Part shown: one piece after another, positions 23,131-32,104 of the stretch
Layout: every line of letters begins with the position of its first letter
How positions within the stretch are numbered: position 1 is the first letter of the stretch
Assembly: GCF_005771495.1 (NCBI RefSeq)
Contig: NZ_VAUW01000034.1
Coordinates: 1-46,334, forward strand
Direction of reading: 5' to 3'
Source: Maribacter sp. ACAM166
Lineage (GTDB): Bacteria; Bacteroidota; Bacteroidia; Flavobacteriales; Flavobacteriaceae
DNA: 46,334 nucleotides
Translations under genes and position numbers: made by a program
The notes under the pieces: generated by a model
The model's input: only the letters and a program-made list of their open reading frames with translations
What the model was told of the DNA's origin: nothing
Database searches by the model: none

Positions 23131-24924
23131 ATGAAAAAGATACTACTAATTTGCGCTCTAATTTCTGGGCTAATAACCATAGCACAAACAAGAAACAATC
23201 CTAAAAAAATAGCAAACCCTACCATGCATAATATTGGGTTCAGTTCTTTGTTAACCAATTATTACGAAGATGGGCTTAAGCTAAATCCCTTAAACGCTAC
23301 ATTTCAAGGAGACAATAGATACAACGATACATTACCCAATTTCCTATCTAAATCTTACAAAGAAAAACTAAAGCGGTATTATACCAGCTATTTGGCGAAA
23401 TCAAAAAAGTTTGAAGCTACCAGACTTTCTGAAAGTGAAGAAATGTCCAATGCCATTCTAAAATGGGAGTGTGAAGTAAACCTAGAAGGGCTTTCTTTCA
23501 AAAATTACACACCGATAGACCAAATGTGGTCAATGAATTTAATGATTGGACAGTTAGCTGGAGGAAGTAGCGCCCAACCTTTTAAAACTGTCGAAGATTA
23601 TGATAATTGGTTAAGCCGATTAGATGATTATGTGGTTTGGCTTAATTCGGCAAAGAATCAAATGATAGCTGGTATTAAGGCAAAAAACGTGCTGCCAAAA
23701 TCTTTAATATCTAAAGTTTTACCACAATTGGAAAGCGTTATAAAAAATGAATTGGAGTCCAATTTATTTTACACACCTATTAAAAATTTCCCGCCAGAGT
23801 TTTCTCCATCTGATCGTATGCAGTTAACATCAGACTATGTGACCATGATTAATAATAACATTATTCCGGCCTATAAAGACTTGTATGATTTTATGGCTAA
23901 TGAATATTTGAATGCTGGTCGTGAATCAAGCGGAATACAAGGCATACCAAATGGAGATGCTTACTACGCACATCAAATAAAATTATACACTACAACAACG
24001 TTAACTGCAAAAGAGATCCATGAAATTGGATTAAAGGAAGTTGCTAGAATCAGTGCTGAAATGAAGAACGTAAAGCAGGAAGTTCGTTTTTCTGGTACTC
24101 TAAAAGAATTTTTTGATGAAGTTCGTACTAAAAAAGAATTGATGCCTTTTACAGAACCTCAACAGGTAATTGACAACTTTAATGATATCCATCAAAAAAT
24201 GATTCCCCAAATAAATGCCTTGTTCAGTAAACAACCTAAAACTCCTTTTGAGGTTAGGCGTACTGAATCTTTTAGGGAAGCTTCCGCTAGTGCTGAATAT
24301 AATCCTGGTTCTTTAGATGGCACCAGACCCGGTATATTTTATGTCCCCATACCAGATGTAACATCGTACAATACATATTCTGATGAAGATTTATTCTTAC
24401 ATGAGGCTATACCTGGACATCATTTTCAAATTTCCTTGACTCAAGAAAACAAAAACCTTCCAGAATTTAGAAAAACCTTGTGGTACAGTGCTTATGGTGA
24501 AGGTTGGGCATTATATACAGAATCATTAGGAAAAGAACTAGGGCTTTACAAAGACCCTTATCAATATTTCGGAATGTTGGGTGCTGAAATGCACAGAGCC
24601 GTTCGACTGGTAGTCGATACAGGTTTACATTCTAAAGGATGGACCAGAGAACAGGCTATTCGATATTCATTGGAAAATGAAGCAGAATCTGAAGCCAGTA
24701 TTACGGCAGAAATTGAACGCTACATGGCAAACCCAGGTCAAGCTTTATCTTATAAAATAGGTCAATTAAAAATTCTAGAACTACGCTCAAAAGCAGAAGC
24801 AAAATTTGGTAATGATTTTGACATCAGATTATTTCATGAAAAAATTCTTGAAGTTGGTTGTGTTCCCCTCGCTATTTTAGAGGGTAAAATGCTGAATTGG
24901 ATTAATTCTGATACGAAGTCTTAA
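23131..24924 (+). CDS. DUF885 family secreted metallopeptidase-like protein
   Basis: A 597-residue protein beginning MKKILLICALISGLITIAQ, a clear signal peptide, when the ATG at 23131 is used; an upstream in-frame start would overlap the MOSC gene and destroy the signal. The DUF885 signature is present: LHEAIPGHHFQ (H-E-x5-H-like metal motif), YGEGWALYTESLGKELGLY and the C-terminal helical portion AEIERYMANPGQALSYKIGQ. DUF885 proteins are predicted zinc hydrolases related to M32-type carboxypeptidases; activity is mostly untested. It probably acts in the periplasm. It is in one direction with the MOSC gene before and the DoxX-like gene after. Confidence 0.87.
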   Translation: MKKILLICALISGLITIAQTRNNPKKIANPTMHNIGFSSLLTNYYEDGLKLNPLNATFQGDNRYNDTLPNFLSKSYKEKLKRYYTSYLAKSKKFEATRLSESEEMSNAILKWECEVNLEGLSFKNYTPIDQMWSMNLMIGQLAGGSSAQPFKTVEDYDNWLSRLDDYVVWLNSAKNQMIAGIKAKNVLPKSLISKVLPQLESVIKNELESNLFYTPIKNFPPEFSPSDRMQLTSDYVTMINNNIIPAYKDLYDFMANEYLNAGRESSGIQGIPNGDAYYAHQIKLYTTTTLTAKEIHEIGLKEVARISAEMKNVKQEVRFSGTLKEFFDEVRTKKELMPFTEPQQVIDNFNDIHQKMIPQINALFSKQPKTPFEVRRTESFREASASAEYNPGSLDGTRPGIFYVPIPDVTSYNTYSDEDLFLHEAIPGHHFQISLTQENKNLPEFRKTLWYSAYGEGWALYTESLGKELGLYKDPYQYFGMLGAEMHRAVRLVVDTGLHSKGWTREQAIRYSLENEAESEASITAEIERYMANPGQALSYKIGQLKILELRSKAEAKFGNDFDIRLFHEKILEVGCVPLAILEGKMLNWINSDTKS

Positions 24925-24953
24925 ATTACAACGCACTTTTAAATCAACTCTAA

Positions 24954-25310
24954 ATGATATTTCCTTGGCATCTATATCTAATGGCCGCAGTTTATATATT
25001 GGCAGGTATAATGCATTTTATAAAACCGAAAGTGTATTTGAGAATTATGCCTCGATACCTTCCCTTTCATAAGCAATTGGTATTACTGAGTGGTATTGCC
25101 GAAGTAGTATTGGGTATTGGTCTTCTTTTTAGACCTACACAAAATAGCGCTATATATGGAATAATTACTATGCTAGCTGTATTTCTACTAGTTCACTTAT
25201 ACATGTTATCTAGTAATAAGGCTGCTGCCGGTTTTCCTAAATGGGTATTATTACTGAGATTACCACTTCAGTTTGTACTTATGTTTTGGGCTTTTTGGTA
25301 CGTAAAATAG
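24954..25310 (+). CDS. DoxX-like four-helix membrane protein
   Basis: A 118-residue integral membrane protein with four predicted helices: LYLMAAVYILAGIMHFI, LVLLSGIAEVVLGIGLLF, IYGIITMLAVFLLVHLYML and LLRLPLQFVLMFWAFWY. The short G-x-x-H-F segment in the first helix and the GIAEVVLGIGL second helix fit the DoxX/DoxD-like group. Function is unknown; related proteins are linked to redox or terminal-oxidase-associated processes, which cannot be shown here. It starts 29 bases after the DUF885 gene and ends at a strong terminator. Confidence 0.75.
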   Translation: MIFPWHLYLMAAVYILAGIMHFIKPKVYLRIMPRYLPFHKQLVLLSGIAEVVLGIGLLFRPTQNSAIYGIITMLAVFLLVHLYMLSSNKAAAGFPKWVLLLRLPLQFVLMFWAFWYVK

Positions 25311-25319
25311 TAAACAAAA

Positions 25320-25345
25320 AAAAGGGGACGCTCCCGTCCCCTTTT
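25320..25345. terminator. Bidirectional terminator
   Basis: Perfect 11-bp arms aaaaggggacg / cgtcccctttt with loop ctcc, flanked by A- and T-runs. It lies 9 bases after the DoxX-like gene and 22 bases before the converging stop of the secreted protein gene, so it serves both. Confidence 0.9.
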
Positions 25346-25367
25346 AATGAAATCAACTTAAATCAAT

Positions 25368-25952
25368 TTAATTAACAACAAACTCTTCGGTATACGTTTT
25401 GCCTGCAGACTTAACAATTACAGTATAAACACCTGGAAAAGCATCTGTAAAATTGAATGCTTTTTCAACAATCATTTCATCTGCTACTTCATGTGAAAAT
25501 ACAGTTCTACTTTCAGCATCAAATATTTTAATAGACAACTTAGATTTATCCAAGTTTAAATAGTTCATAAGAATCATATTGTCAGTCTTTCTAAAAACAG
25601 GCTTAATATCTTCAGCAATAGCAACAATTTTTAGATTATTGTTCTCTAAAACAATTGTGTATGAATAATTTTTCAAATTATCCTCGGCTGATAAGAAATA
25701 AACCCCATCTGTCAAATCTTTAAGATTTAATTTCTTACTGAATAGACCCGCAGACATTCTTTCTGAATAAATAACATTCAAGTCTGCATCCATTAACTTT
25801 ACCTGTACACCTTTAGAAGATGCATCCATTGTCAAAACCACACTCTTGGCTTTTCCTGCAGATAATAAGTTCAATTTTGGCTCTCTTGCAATGCCGGCTA
25901 CTGTAGCGAACATAAAGGCAACTACTGTAGTGATTTTTATAATGTTTTTCAT
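25368..25952 (-). CDS. Secreted protein with beta-sandwich-like repeats, function unknown
   Basis: A 194-residue protein with a signal peptide (MKNIIKITTVVAFMFATVAGIA). The mature part contains two similar segments: one with KLMDADLNVIYSERM ... DLTDGVYFLSAED, the other with KIFDAESRTVFSHEV ... DAFPGVYTVIVKS. Each resembles the beta-strand pattern of T9SS-type or DUF3244-like modules (a polar strand pair ending GVYxxxx). It lacks an obvious sorting-domain C-terminus (ends EEFVVN). The role is not known; small proteins of this kind are common and often highly expressed in flavobacteria. It has a good -7 box upstream and a terminator downstream, so it is a single-gene unit. Confidence 0.7.
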   Translation of the reverse strand: MKNIIKITTVVAFMFATVAGIAREPKLNLLSAGKAKSVVLTMDASSKGVQVKLMDADLNVIYSERMSAGLFSKKLNLKDLTDGVYFLSAEDNLKNYSYTIVLENNNLKIVAIAEDIKPVFRKTDNMILMNYLNLDKSKLSIKIFDAESRTVFSHEVADEMIVEKAFNFTDAFPGVYTVIVKSAGKTYTEEFVVN

Positions 25953-25990
25953 TCTAAATTCTTTTAAAGGGTTAATGATAATTTACACTA

Positions 25991-25998
25991 CAAACATA
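25991..25998 (-). promoter_or_regulatory. Candidate -7 promoter box of the secreted protein gene
   Basis: The minus strand reads TATGTTTG (full TAnnTTTG match), 38 bases upstream of the ATG at 25952, leaving a leader of about 30 bases. No clear -33 TTG. Confidence 0.45.
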
Positions 25999-26168
25999 CG
26001 GTCGTTATCTAGCGCTCACTACATCATATTTTTCCGATTTATGTTCTATTTTAACCATCATACTCGACATTCGCCCTTCCTATGTTAATAATACACATAT
26101 TTTGGTTAATTTCGCAGAGATTAAGGGTATAACGATTATCTAATTGTTATGTGTAAACTTATAGTATC

Positions 26169-27041
26169 ATGGTAAAACAGAAACCTACTTTTGAAGCCAT
26201 CGAACCAGATTTCGGCCATTCTTTTACATACCAGAAATTTGATGAGCACAGACTGAACAAAAACAATGTATGGCATTATCACCCAGAACTAGAATTGGTT
26301 TATGTAAATGGTGGCTCAGGTAAGCGGCAAATAGGCAGCCACGTATCTTATTATACCAAGGGAGACCTTATATTAATAGGTAGTAATCTACCACATTGCG
26401 GATTTACCGATGCCCTTACCGGCAACACAAGTGAAACGGTTGTACAGATGAAGACCGATTTCTTAGGAACCAATTTCTTTAAACTTCCAGAAATGAAGAA
26501 GATCGAAAGCCTCTTCAATGTAGCTAGTGGAGGTATTGCTTTTTCGGGTAAAACAAAACGAAAAATAGGTGATAAAATGGAGGTGTTGGAATATCAAACA
26601 GATTTTCAACGCTTATTATCCATTCTTAATATATTAAATGAGTTGGGCAACTCAGACGATATGCGATTATTAAATGCAGAGGGATTTTCTTTTGCAACCG
26701 ATGTAAAGGATAATGACCGTATCAATATTGTATTTAACCATGTTAAGACTAATTTTCGGGAAGAACTTACCCTGGAAAAAATATCGTCTATGGTTAGTAT
26801 GACCATACCTTCATTTTGTAGATACTTCAAAAAAATCACGAATAAGACCTTCGTTCAATTCGTAAATGAATATCGATTGGTGCATGCCTCTAAATTATTG
26901 GCAGAGAAACCAATGAGTATAACAGAGGTTTGTTTCGAATGTGGTTTTAATAATTTTTCACATTTTAATAAATCATTTAAGGCGTTTACAGGACAAAATC
27001 CATCTGAATACAGGAAGGAATTAAAAACAGTTGTAGTCTAA
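26169..27041 (+). CDS. AraC family regulator with N-terminal cupin domain
   Basis: A 290-residue protein with an N-terminal cupin-like sensor domain (about 25-110, WHYHPELELVYVNGG ... GDLILIGSNLPHCG) and a C-terminal AraC double helix-turn-helix (about 190-285, LTLEKISSMVSMTIPSFCRYFKK and CFECGFNNFSHFNKSFKAFTGQ then PSEYR). The cupin His pair suggests binding of a metal or small ligand, perhaps a sugar. Its stop overlaps the next gene's ATG by one base (TAATG), so the AlkB-like dioxygenase is translationally coupled. The 216-base upstream region separates it from the divergent secreted protein gene, a possible target. Confidence 0.9.
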   Translation: MVKQKPTFEAIEPDFGHSFTYQKFDEHRLNKNNVWHYHPELELVYVNGGSGKRQIGSHVSYYTKGDLILIGSNLPHCGFTDALTGNTSETVVQMKTDFLGTNFFKLPEMKKIESLFNVASGGIAFSGKTKRKIGDKMEVLEYQTDFQRLLSILNILNELGNSDDMRLLNAEGFSFATDVKDNDRINIVFNHVKTNFREELTLEKISSMVSMTIPSFCRYFKKITNKTFVQFVNEYRLVHASKLLAEKPMSITEVCFECGFNNFSHFNKSFKAFTGQNPSEYRKELKTVVV

Positions 27042-27640
27042 TGCATAATCTTTTCAATGATGTTCGAATTTTGAAGCTACCAGATAGTGAAATCAGTTAC
27101 CATCCTAGCTTTATTTCACCTACCAAAGCCGATGACTATTTTCAAAATCTAAGAGATACAACTCCCTGGCAACAAGATGATATTACCGTTTTTGGCAAAA
27201 GCTACCCACAACCAAGGCTAACCGCTTTATACGCAAATAATAACAAGCCTTATTCCTATTCGAGCATTTCTATGCAGCCCAGCGTATTCACTAAAGAATT
27301 GCTTGAAATAAAAAATATGGTTGAGAGCGTTGCCCGAGTAGAATTCACGACCTGCCTAATCAATAGATATAGGACCGGAAGAGATAGCAACGGTTGGCAT
27401 GCGGATAATGAAAAGGAACTAGGAAAAAACCCAGTAATCGCCTCTATAAGTTTAGGTACCGAACGTTTCTTCAATTTAAAACACAGTACAAACCCAGCTT
27501 TAAAACACAAACTTTTATTAGAGCACGGTAGTCTTTTAATAATGAGGGGGGAAACGCAGCATTTCTGGAAACACCAAATAGCGAAAACTGCAAAGGTGAT
27601 CGGAGAACGTATCAATCTAACTTTTAGAATTATTAAATAA
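27041..27640 (+). CDS. AlkB-like Fe(II)/2-oxoglutarate dioxygenase
   Basis: A 199-residue AlkB-family protein. The Fe(II)-binding triad is visible: His and Asp in GWHADNEKEL and the distal His in THE ETQHFWKH region; the 2-oxoglutarate-binding Arg lies in ERINLTFRII. RLTALYANNNKPYSYS matches the nucleotide-recognition lid of AlkB/ALKBH2-3-type enzymes. Such enzymes reverse N-alkyl lesions (1-methyladenine, 3-methylcytosine) in DNA or RNA. Its ATG overlaps the stop of the AraC-type regulator, hinting at an adaptive-response-like unit, although the regulator has a cupin rather than an Ada methyl-acceptor domain. Confidence 0.9.
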   Translation: MHNLFNDVRILKLPDSEISYHPSFISPTKADDYFQNLRDTTPWQQDDITVFGKSYPQPRLTALYANNNKPYSYSSISMQPSVFTKELLEIKNMVESVARVEFTTCLINRYRTGRDSNGWHADNEKELGKNPVIASISLGTERFFNLKHSTNPALKHKLLLEHGSLLIMRGETQHFWKHQIAKTAKVIGERINLTFRIIK

Positions 27641-27699
27641 TACTTAAAGTCGATTAGTCTTTAGCCTAAATAATAGCTAGTTAGTATCTTTACCTGGTT

Positions 27700-27978
27700 A
27701 TGATAAAAGAATTTAACGAACGAGAATTAGACCGAATTATTGAAATGGCCTGGGAAGACCGCACCCCCTTTGAGGCCATCACTTTTCAATTTGGTATTAC
27801 TGAACAAGAAACCATCGAAATTATGCGCCGAGAAATGAAGGCAAGTAGTTTTAGAATGTGGCGCAAACGAGTTCAGGGTCGGGCAACCAAACATGCTAAA
27901 TTAAGAACAGATGAAACTGACCGATTTAGATGCTCAAGACAAAGAACTATTTCGGGCAATAAAATATCAAAAAGGTAA
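27700..27978 (+). CDS. TIGR03643 family small protein
   Basis: A 92-residue basic protein matching the TIGR03643 family: ELDRIIEMAWEDRTPFEAI, FQFGITEQETIEIMRREM and SFRMWRKRVQGRATKH. The pattern looks like a helix-turn-helix of sigma-factor region type, but function is unknown. The C-terminal extension (CSRQRTISGNKISKR) is rich in basic residues. Its stop codon TAA is immediately followed by the stop of the converging S1/P1 nuclease gene, with no base between. Confidence 0.8.
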   Translation: MIKEFNERELDRIIEMAWEDRTPFEAITFQFGITEQETIEIMRREMKASSFRMWRKRVQGRATKHAKLRTDETDRFRCSRQRTISGNKISKR

Positions 27979-28755
27979 TTATTTAAACACGTCGTTCAAA
28001 ACTGATGCAAGGCGTATACCTCCTTTTTGCAATTGGTCGGCTACGGTATCCCACCAGTCGTAACTATATCTATATCCTAATTTCTCCCCAGTCGCTACAG
28101 ATTCATATACGCTTTCGGCCAATTGATGCGACTCTTCTACCCAATCCAACAATGTGCCATCTTGTAAATAGCGAACCTGTTGTTTACTCATTTCTGGATA
28201 TTCAAAAGCAAGTTCTGTAAAACTCATACCATTATCGGTAATCATATTAGAGTCCCATACTCTATGCAAGTTTGTGCCTTTCCCAAACCATTGTAGCTGT
28301 ATATCATTACCTCCCTTGTCTTCTTCCCTGCCAACATGCATTGGTTGATGAAGGTCTCCTATCAGATGTACTAAAAACTTCAAATAGAAAACTTTATCTT
28401 CTCTACTGCTTGTTTCATCCTTAATAATGTCAATACATGAATTTATGCCTTGCACTAAATCGCCATATTCGTTTGGCTCTACATCAGCATATGTTTTATC
28501 AAAAGGAATATTTACATAATGCCAAGCACTGAATTTACTATAAGCACGATCCGCTTTTATTTCATCACCAAAATTTGCGACCGCCGCTAAACTTTTTCCA
28601 TCCAATAAATTTGAAATGGCCCGTTTCGCCTTTTTACTAAGATATTGCTCGGCTACTTCACCAACAACCCTATGGCCCGTTTTAGACCAAACCATGTCGT
28701 TGGCAAAAGTGAAATTTGCGACTAAGACAACTAAAATCAGAATACTCTTCATCAT
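27979..28755 (-). CDS. Secreted S1/P1-type zinc nuclease
   Basis: A 258-residue protein starting MMKSILILVVLVANFTFA (signal peptide; an upstream TTG was rejected). S1/P1 motifs cover the trinuclear zinc site: VWSKTGHRVVGEVAE (N-terminal Trp and His), FGDEIKADRAYS (Asp), SAWHYVNIPF, LKFLVHLIGDLHQPMHVG, DKGGNDIQLQWFG and NLHRVWDSNMI. Family enzymes cleave single-stranded DNA or RNA and remove 3'-phosphates. The Trp is normally the mature N-terminal residue; here it follows FANDMV, so signal cleavage must occur unusually close to it or the site is slightly altered. Export implies nucleic-acid scavenging. Convergent with the TIGR03643 gene. Confidence 0.92.
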   Translation of the reverse strand: MMKSILILVVLVANFTFANDMVWSKTGHRVVGEVAEQYLSKKAKRAISNLLDGKSLAAVANFGDEIKADRAYSKFSAWHYVNIPFDKTYADVEPNEYGDLVQGINSCIDIIKDETSSREDKVFYLKFLVHLIGDLHQPMHVGREEDKGGNDIQLQWFGKGTNLHRVWDSNMITDNGMSFTELAFEYPEMSKQQVRYLQDGTLLDWVEESHQLAESVYESVATGEKLGYRYSYDWWDTVADQLQKGGIRLASVLNDVFK

Positions 28756-28841
28756 TAAAAATTTGCTCAAAAATAGGATTTCATATTTTAAGGTATTGTT
28801 AAAACTTCGGTAAGGTTAAATTTATAGTAGAACTTGCGGCA

Positions 28842-31103
28842 ATGAAGAAAAAGTCATCTGTAAAATCAATACGTAAACTAAAAGTTCTAAAAATTATTGG
28901 TTTTGGAATTCTTGGCTTTTTTGCCTTTTGTATCCTATTTATTGGCAGTGTTAATGTGGGCATATGGGGGCAGATTGCATCAAAAAATGAACTTTCAAAT
29001 TTTCAATATCAAATTGCATCCGAAGTATTTACAGCCGATAGTGTACTTATTGGCAAGTATTATCTGTACGACCGTCAACCTGTAACCTACGCTGATTTTC
29101 CCGAACATTTAAAGCAAGCCTTAATTTCTATCGAAGATGAACGATTCTATGACCATTCTGGAATAGATTTTAAAAGTTTGTTACGTGTTGGTTTTAAAAC
29201 ACTACTTATGGGTGATAACTCATCTGGTGGCGGTAGTACCATCACCCAACAATTAGCAAAAAATCTGTATCCTAGAAAAGAACGAAATTCAACCAACCTA
29301 GTAGTTAATAAGGTTAAGGAAATGATCATTGCCAAAAAACTAGAGAAAATTTTTACAAAAGATGAGATATTGACGAATTACCTCAACACCGTATCCTTCG
29401 GTGATAATACCTTTGGTATTGAAAGTGCCGCCCTCAAATTCTATAATTCACGCACCAAAGATATCACTGCACCTCAAGCAGCTACTCTAGTAGGAATGTT
29501 GAAAGCTACCTATGGCTATAATCCAAGATTGTTTCCTGAAAAAAGTCAAAATAGAAGAAATCTGGTATTGAATACGATGAATAGCAATGGCTACCTTTCT
29601 GATATACAAGTAAAACAATTTACGCAAGAAGAATTAAAACTTGACTATCGGGAGTTTGATTATAATGCAGGTATAGCTCCTTATTTTAGAGAAGAGGTAC
29701 GTAAAGAAATGCTGCGATGGGTAGCGGACCATGATAACAATGGAACTGACTATAATATCTACACGTCGGGTCTAAAAATATACACGACACTAAATTTTAA
29801 AATGCAAAAATTAGCAGAAAATACAATGGTTGAACATATGACCAAACTGCAAGGTGATTTTGAAAAAAGTTATGGTAAAAATGCTCCATGGCTAAAGGAT
29901 GAAAATCTGATACAAAAAATTGCAAAAAGAACTATTTCCTATAAAAAGTTGCAAAAATCGGGTCTGTCGCACGAACAAATCGTTGATAGCTTATCTAACG
30001 ATAATCGAGAACGAACTTTTAATACTTGGTATGGTGACGAAGAAAAAGTAGCTAGTACGATGGATAGCATACGGCACTATACCAAATTTTTGAACACGGG
30101 CTCCTTAACAATTAACCCTACAAATGGTGAGGTCCTAGTTTGGATCGGTGGAATAAATTTCAAACAGTACAAGTACGACCATATTTCACAAAGTAAGCGC
30201 CAAGTAGGCTCCACCTTCAAACCAATTGTATACACTACCGCCTTAGAGCAGGGTATTAGACCCTGCACCTATTTTTCTGCAGAAGAAGTAGAATATGACA
30301 ATTTAAAAGGATGGACACCCGGTAATTCTGGAGATAAAGATGAAGCATACCTTAATTATTCTATGGAAGAGGGGTTGAGCAATTCTGTAAATACTATTGC
30401 AGTTAAAGTTTTGGAAAAGGCAGGTATTGGCAATGTTACAACTATGGCGAAATCAATGGGTATTACCGAAAAACTTCCCCATGAACCTTCTATCGCCTTA
30501 GGAACGGGGGAAATTAAAATTCTTGAACTGGCTCAAGCATATACCAGCTTTGTGAATAATGGAAAACATCACAAACCTATTTTGATAAAAAGAATTACGA
30601 ATCAAAAGGACTCTGTTCTGGCAGAATTTAAATCTGAACTGAGTAAGCAATCTGCTTTCTCTAAAGAAACTGGGCAAATAATGATTGAAATGTTGAAGTC
30701 AACCGTTAATTCTGGAACTGCATCAAGATTGCGAAGTACGTATGGACTCAAAAATGATATAGCCGGAAAAACAGGTACAACCCAAAATAATAAAGATGCT
30801 TGGTTTGTGGCACTTATGCCAAAGTTTGTTCATATTACTTGGGTAGGCCTCGACCAACATGAAATCGGCTTCAGTAATACAAGCATCGGTCAAGGAGCCA
30901 ATGCCGCTCTACCATTATTTGGGCTTTGGATGCAACAATTGAATAAGAACACCCATTTTGACCCTTACACAAAAACTACTTTTCCAAAGCCATCATCTTC
31001 GGTAATAGAAGCTTTGAATTGTGACCCTGTAAAACGCGATGGTTTTTTCAAACGCTTATTTAAGAATCCGAATAAAAAGAAGACTAAAAAATTTAATGGT
31101 TGA
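28842..31103 (+). CDS. Class A penicillin-binding protein (PBP1A-like)
   Basis: A 753-residue bifunctional peptidoglycan synthase. After a short basic tail and one transmembrane helix (about 17-42, IIGFGILGFFAFCILFIGSV) comes the GT51 glycosyltransferase domain (about 75-240) with ISIEDERFYDHSGIDF and GGGSTITQQLAKNLYP. The transpeptidase domain (about 420-690) has the Ser-x-x-Lys motif in VGSTFKP, the SNSVN segment (SxN) and KTGTT. It polymerises and cross-links glycan strands in the periplasm. The C-terminal tail is short and basic. It is transcribed divergently from the S1/P1 nuclease gene. Confidence 0.95.
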   Translation: MKKKSSVKSIRKLKVLKIIGFGILGFFAFCILFIGSVNVGIWGQIASKNELSNFQYQIASEVFTADSVLIGKYYLYDRQPVTYADFPEHLKQALISIEDERFYDHSGIDFKSLLRVGFKTLLMGDNSSGGGSTITQQLAKNLYPRKERNSTNLVVNKVKEMIIAKKLEKIFTKDEILTNYLNTVSFGDNTFGIESAALKFYNSRTKDITAPQAATLVGMLKATYGYNPRLFPEKSQNRRNLVLNTMNSNGYLSDIQVKQFTQEELKLDYREFDYNAGIAPYFREEVRKEMLRWVADHDNNGTDYNIYTSGLKIYTTLNFKMQKLAENTMVEHMTKLQGDFEKSYGKNAPWLKDENLIQKIAKRTISYKKLQKSGLSHEQIVDSLSNDNRERTFNTWYGDEEKVASTMDSIRHYTKFLNTGSLTINPTNGEVLVWIGGINFKQYKYDHISQSKRQVGSTFKPIVYTTALEQGIRPCTYFSAEEVEYDNLKGWTPGNSGDKDEAYLNYSMEEGLSNSVNTIAVKVLEKAGIGNVTTMAKSMGITEKLPHEPSIALGTGEIKILELAQAYTSFVNNGKHHKPILIKRITNQKDSVLAEFKSELSKQSAFSKETGQIMIEMLKSTVNSGTASRLRSTYGLKNDIAGKTGTTQNNKDAWFVALMPKFVHITWVGLDQHEIGFSNTSIGQGANAALPLFGLWMQQLNKNTHFDPYTKTTFPKPSSSVIEALNCDPVKRDGFFKRLFKNPNKKKTKKFNG

Positions 31104-31162
31104 ATTACTTGCTTTTCCACTTTAACAAGATAAACATATTTTAATTTAAATTATTTTGATAT

Positions 31163-31191
31163 ATTTATGATATCATTTTAATATCATAAAT
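31163..31191. promoter_or_regulatory. Inverted repeat immediately before the SPFH start codon
   Basis: Eleven-base arms atttatgatat / atatcataaat separated by seven bases, with the second arm ending one base before the SPFH ATG at 31193. It also contains the 10-bp palindrome atgatatcat (31167-31176). It occupies the ribosome-binding region, so it could act as an operator or as an RNA hairpin controlling translation. Confidence 0.55.
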
Positions 31192-31192
31192 T

Positions 31193-32044
31193 ATGGAAAT
31201 AGAAAAAAACCACAGTGCAAAGAATGGCTATGTAATGCTTTTTGTTCTCATAGCTTTATTAATAGGAGGAATAGCGCTACTCAGAGTTTACGTAGGTGCC
31301 TTTATGATATTTGCAGCCCTAATAATGTGTGCAGGTTTTGTCCTTGTAAACCCAAACAGCTCTAGGGTTTTACTCTTATTTGGTAAATATGTAGGTACTA
31401 TTAAAGATAATGGACTTTTCTGGGTAAATCCATTATACACGAAAAAAAGAATTTCATTAAGGGCTAGTAATTTTGACAGTGAACGATTGAAGGTTAATGA
31501 CAAATTAGGAAACCCTATCATGATAAGTACCATTTTGGTTTGGCGGGTGACAAATACCTACAAAGCGGCTTTTGATGTAGATGATTATCAAAATTTTGTA
31601 CGTGTTCAGACCGATGCCGCAGTTCGTAAATTAGCAAGTATGTACCCTTACGATAATTTTGCAGATGAAGGTCTTGACGAGGATATCACCTTAAGATCTA
31701 GTGTTAACGAAGTAAGTGATGCACTAGAGCAAGAAGTTCAAGAACGCCTATCCATGGCAGGAATAGAAGTGCTTGAAGCACGTATAGGCTATTTGGCTTA
31801 TGCGCAGGAAATTGCAAACGCCATGCTAAAGAGACAACAAGCCACTGCTATTGTTGCAGCAAGACATAAGATAGTTGAAGGTGCCGTTAGCATGGTAGAA
31901 ATGGCTTTGGAAGAATTGAGTAAAAAGGATTTGGTAGCTTTGGACGATGACCGGAAATCTGCCATGGTCAGTAATCTTATGGTTGTATTATGTTCGGATA
32001 AGGATGTATCGCCAATAGTAAACGCAGGAACGTTAAACCACTAA
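31193..32044 (+). CDS. SPFH/prohibitin-like membrane protein
   Basis: A 283-residue protein with one long or two short N-terminal transmembrane segments (about 13-53, VMLFVLIALLIGGIALL and GAFMIFAALIMCAGFVLV), followed by an SPFH/band 7 domain (about 52-200, VNPNSSRVLLLFGKYVGT ... GLFWVNPLYTKKRISLR ... VWRVTNTYKAAFDV) and a coiled-coil-like tail (QEVQERLSMAGIEVLEARI, AMLKRQQATAIVAARHKIVEGAVSM). SPFH proteins oligomerise at the membrane and organise microdomains or protease complexes. It is followed, 60 bases downstream, by an Arc/RHH-like small protein gene. No NfeD-type partner is adjacent. Confidence 0.88.
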   Translation: MEIEKNHSAKNGYVMLFVLIALLIGGIALLRVYVGAFMIFAALIMCAGFVLVNPNSSRVLLLFGKYVGTIKDNGLFWVNPLYTKKRISLRASNFDSERLKVNDKLGNPIMISTILVWRVTNTYKAAFDVDDYQNFVRVQTDAAVRKLASMYPYDNFADEGLDEDITLRSSVNEVSDALEQEVQERLSMAGIEVLEARIGYLAYAQEIANAMLKRQQATAIVAARHKIVEGAVSMVEMALEELSKKDLVALDDDRKSAMVSNLMVVLCSDKDVSPIVNAGTLNH

Positions 32045-32104
32045 TTCATAATACTTAGGTAATCATTGTTCCAAGGGTTATAAACTAAAAAGTTTAATTT
32101 CTAA

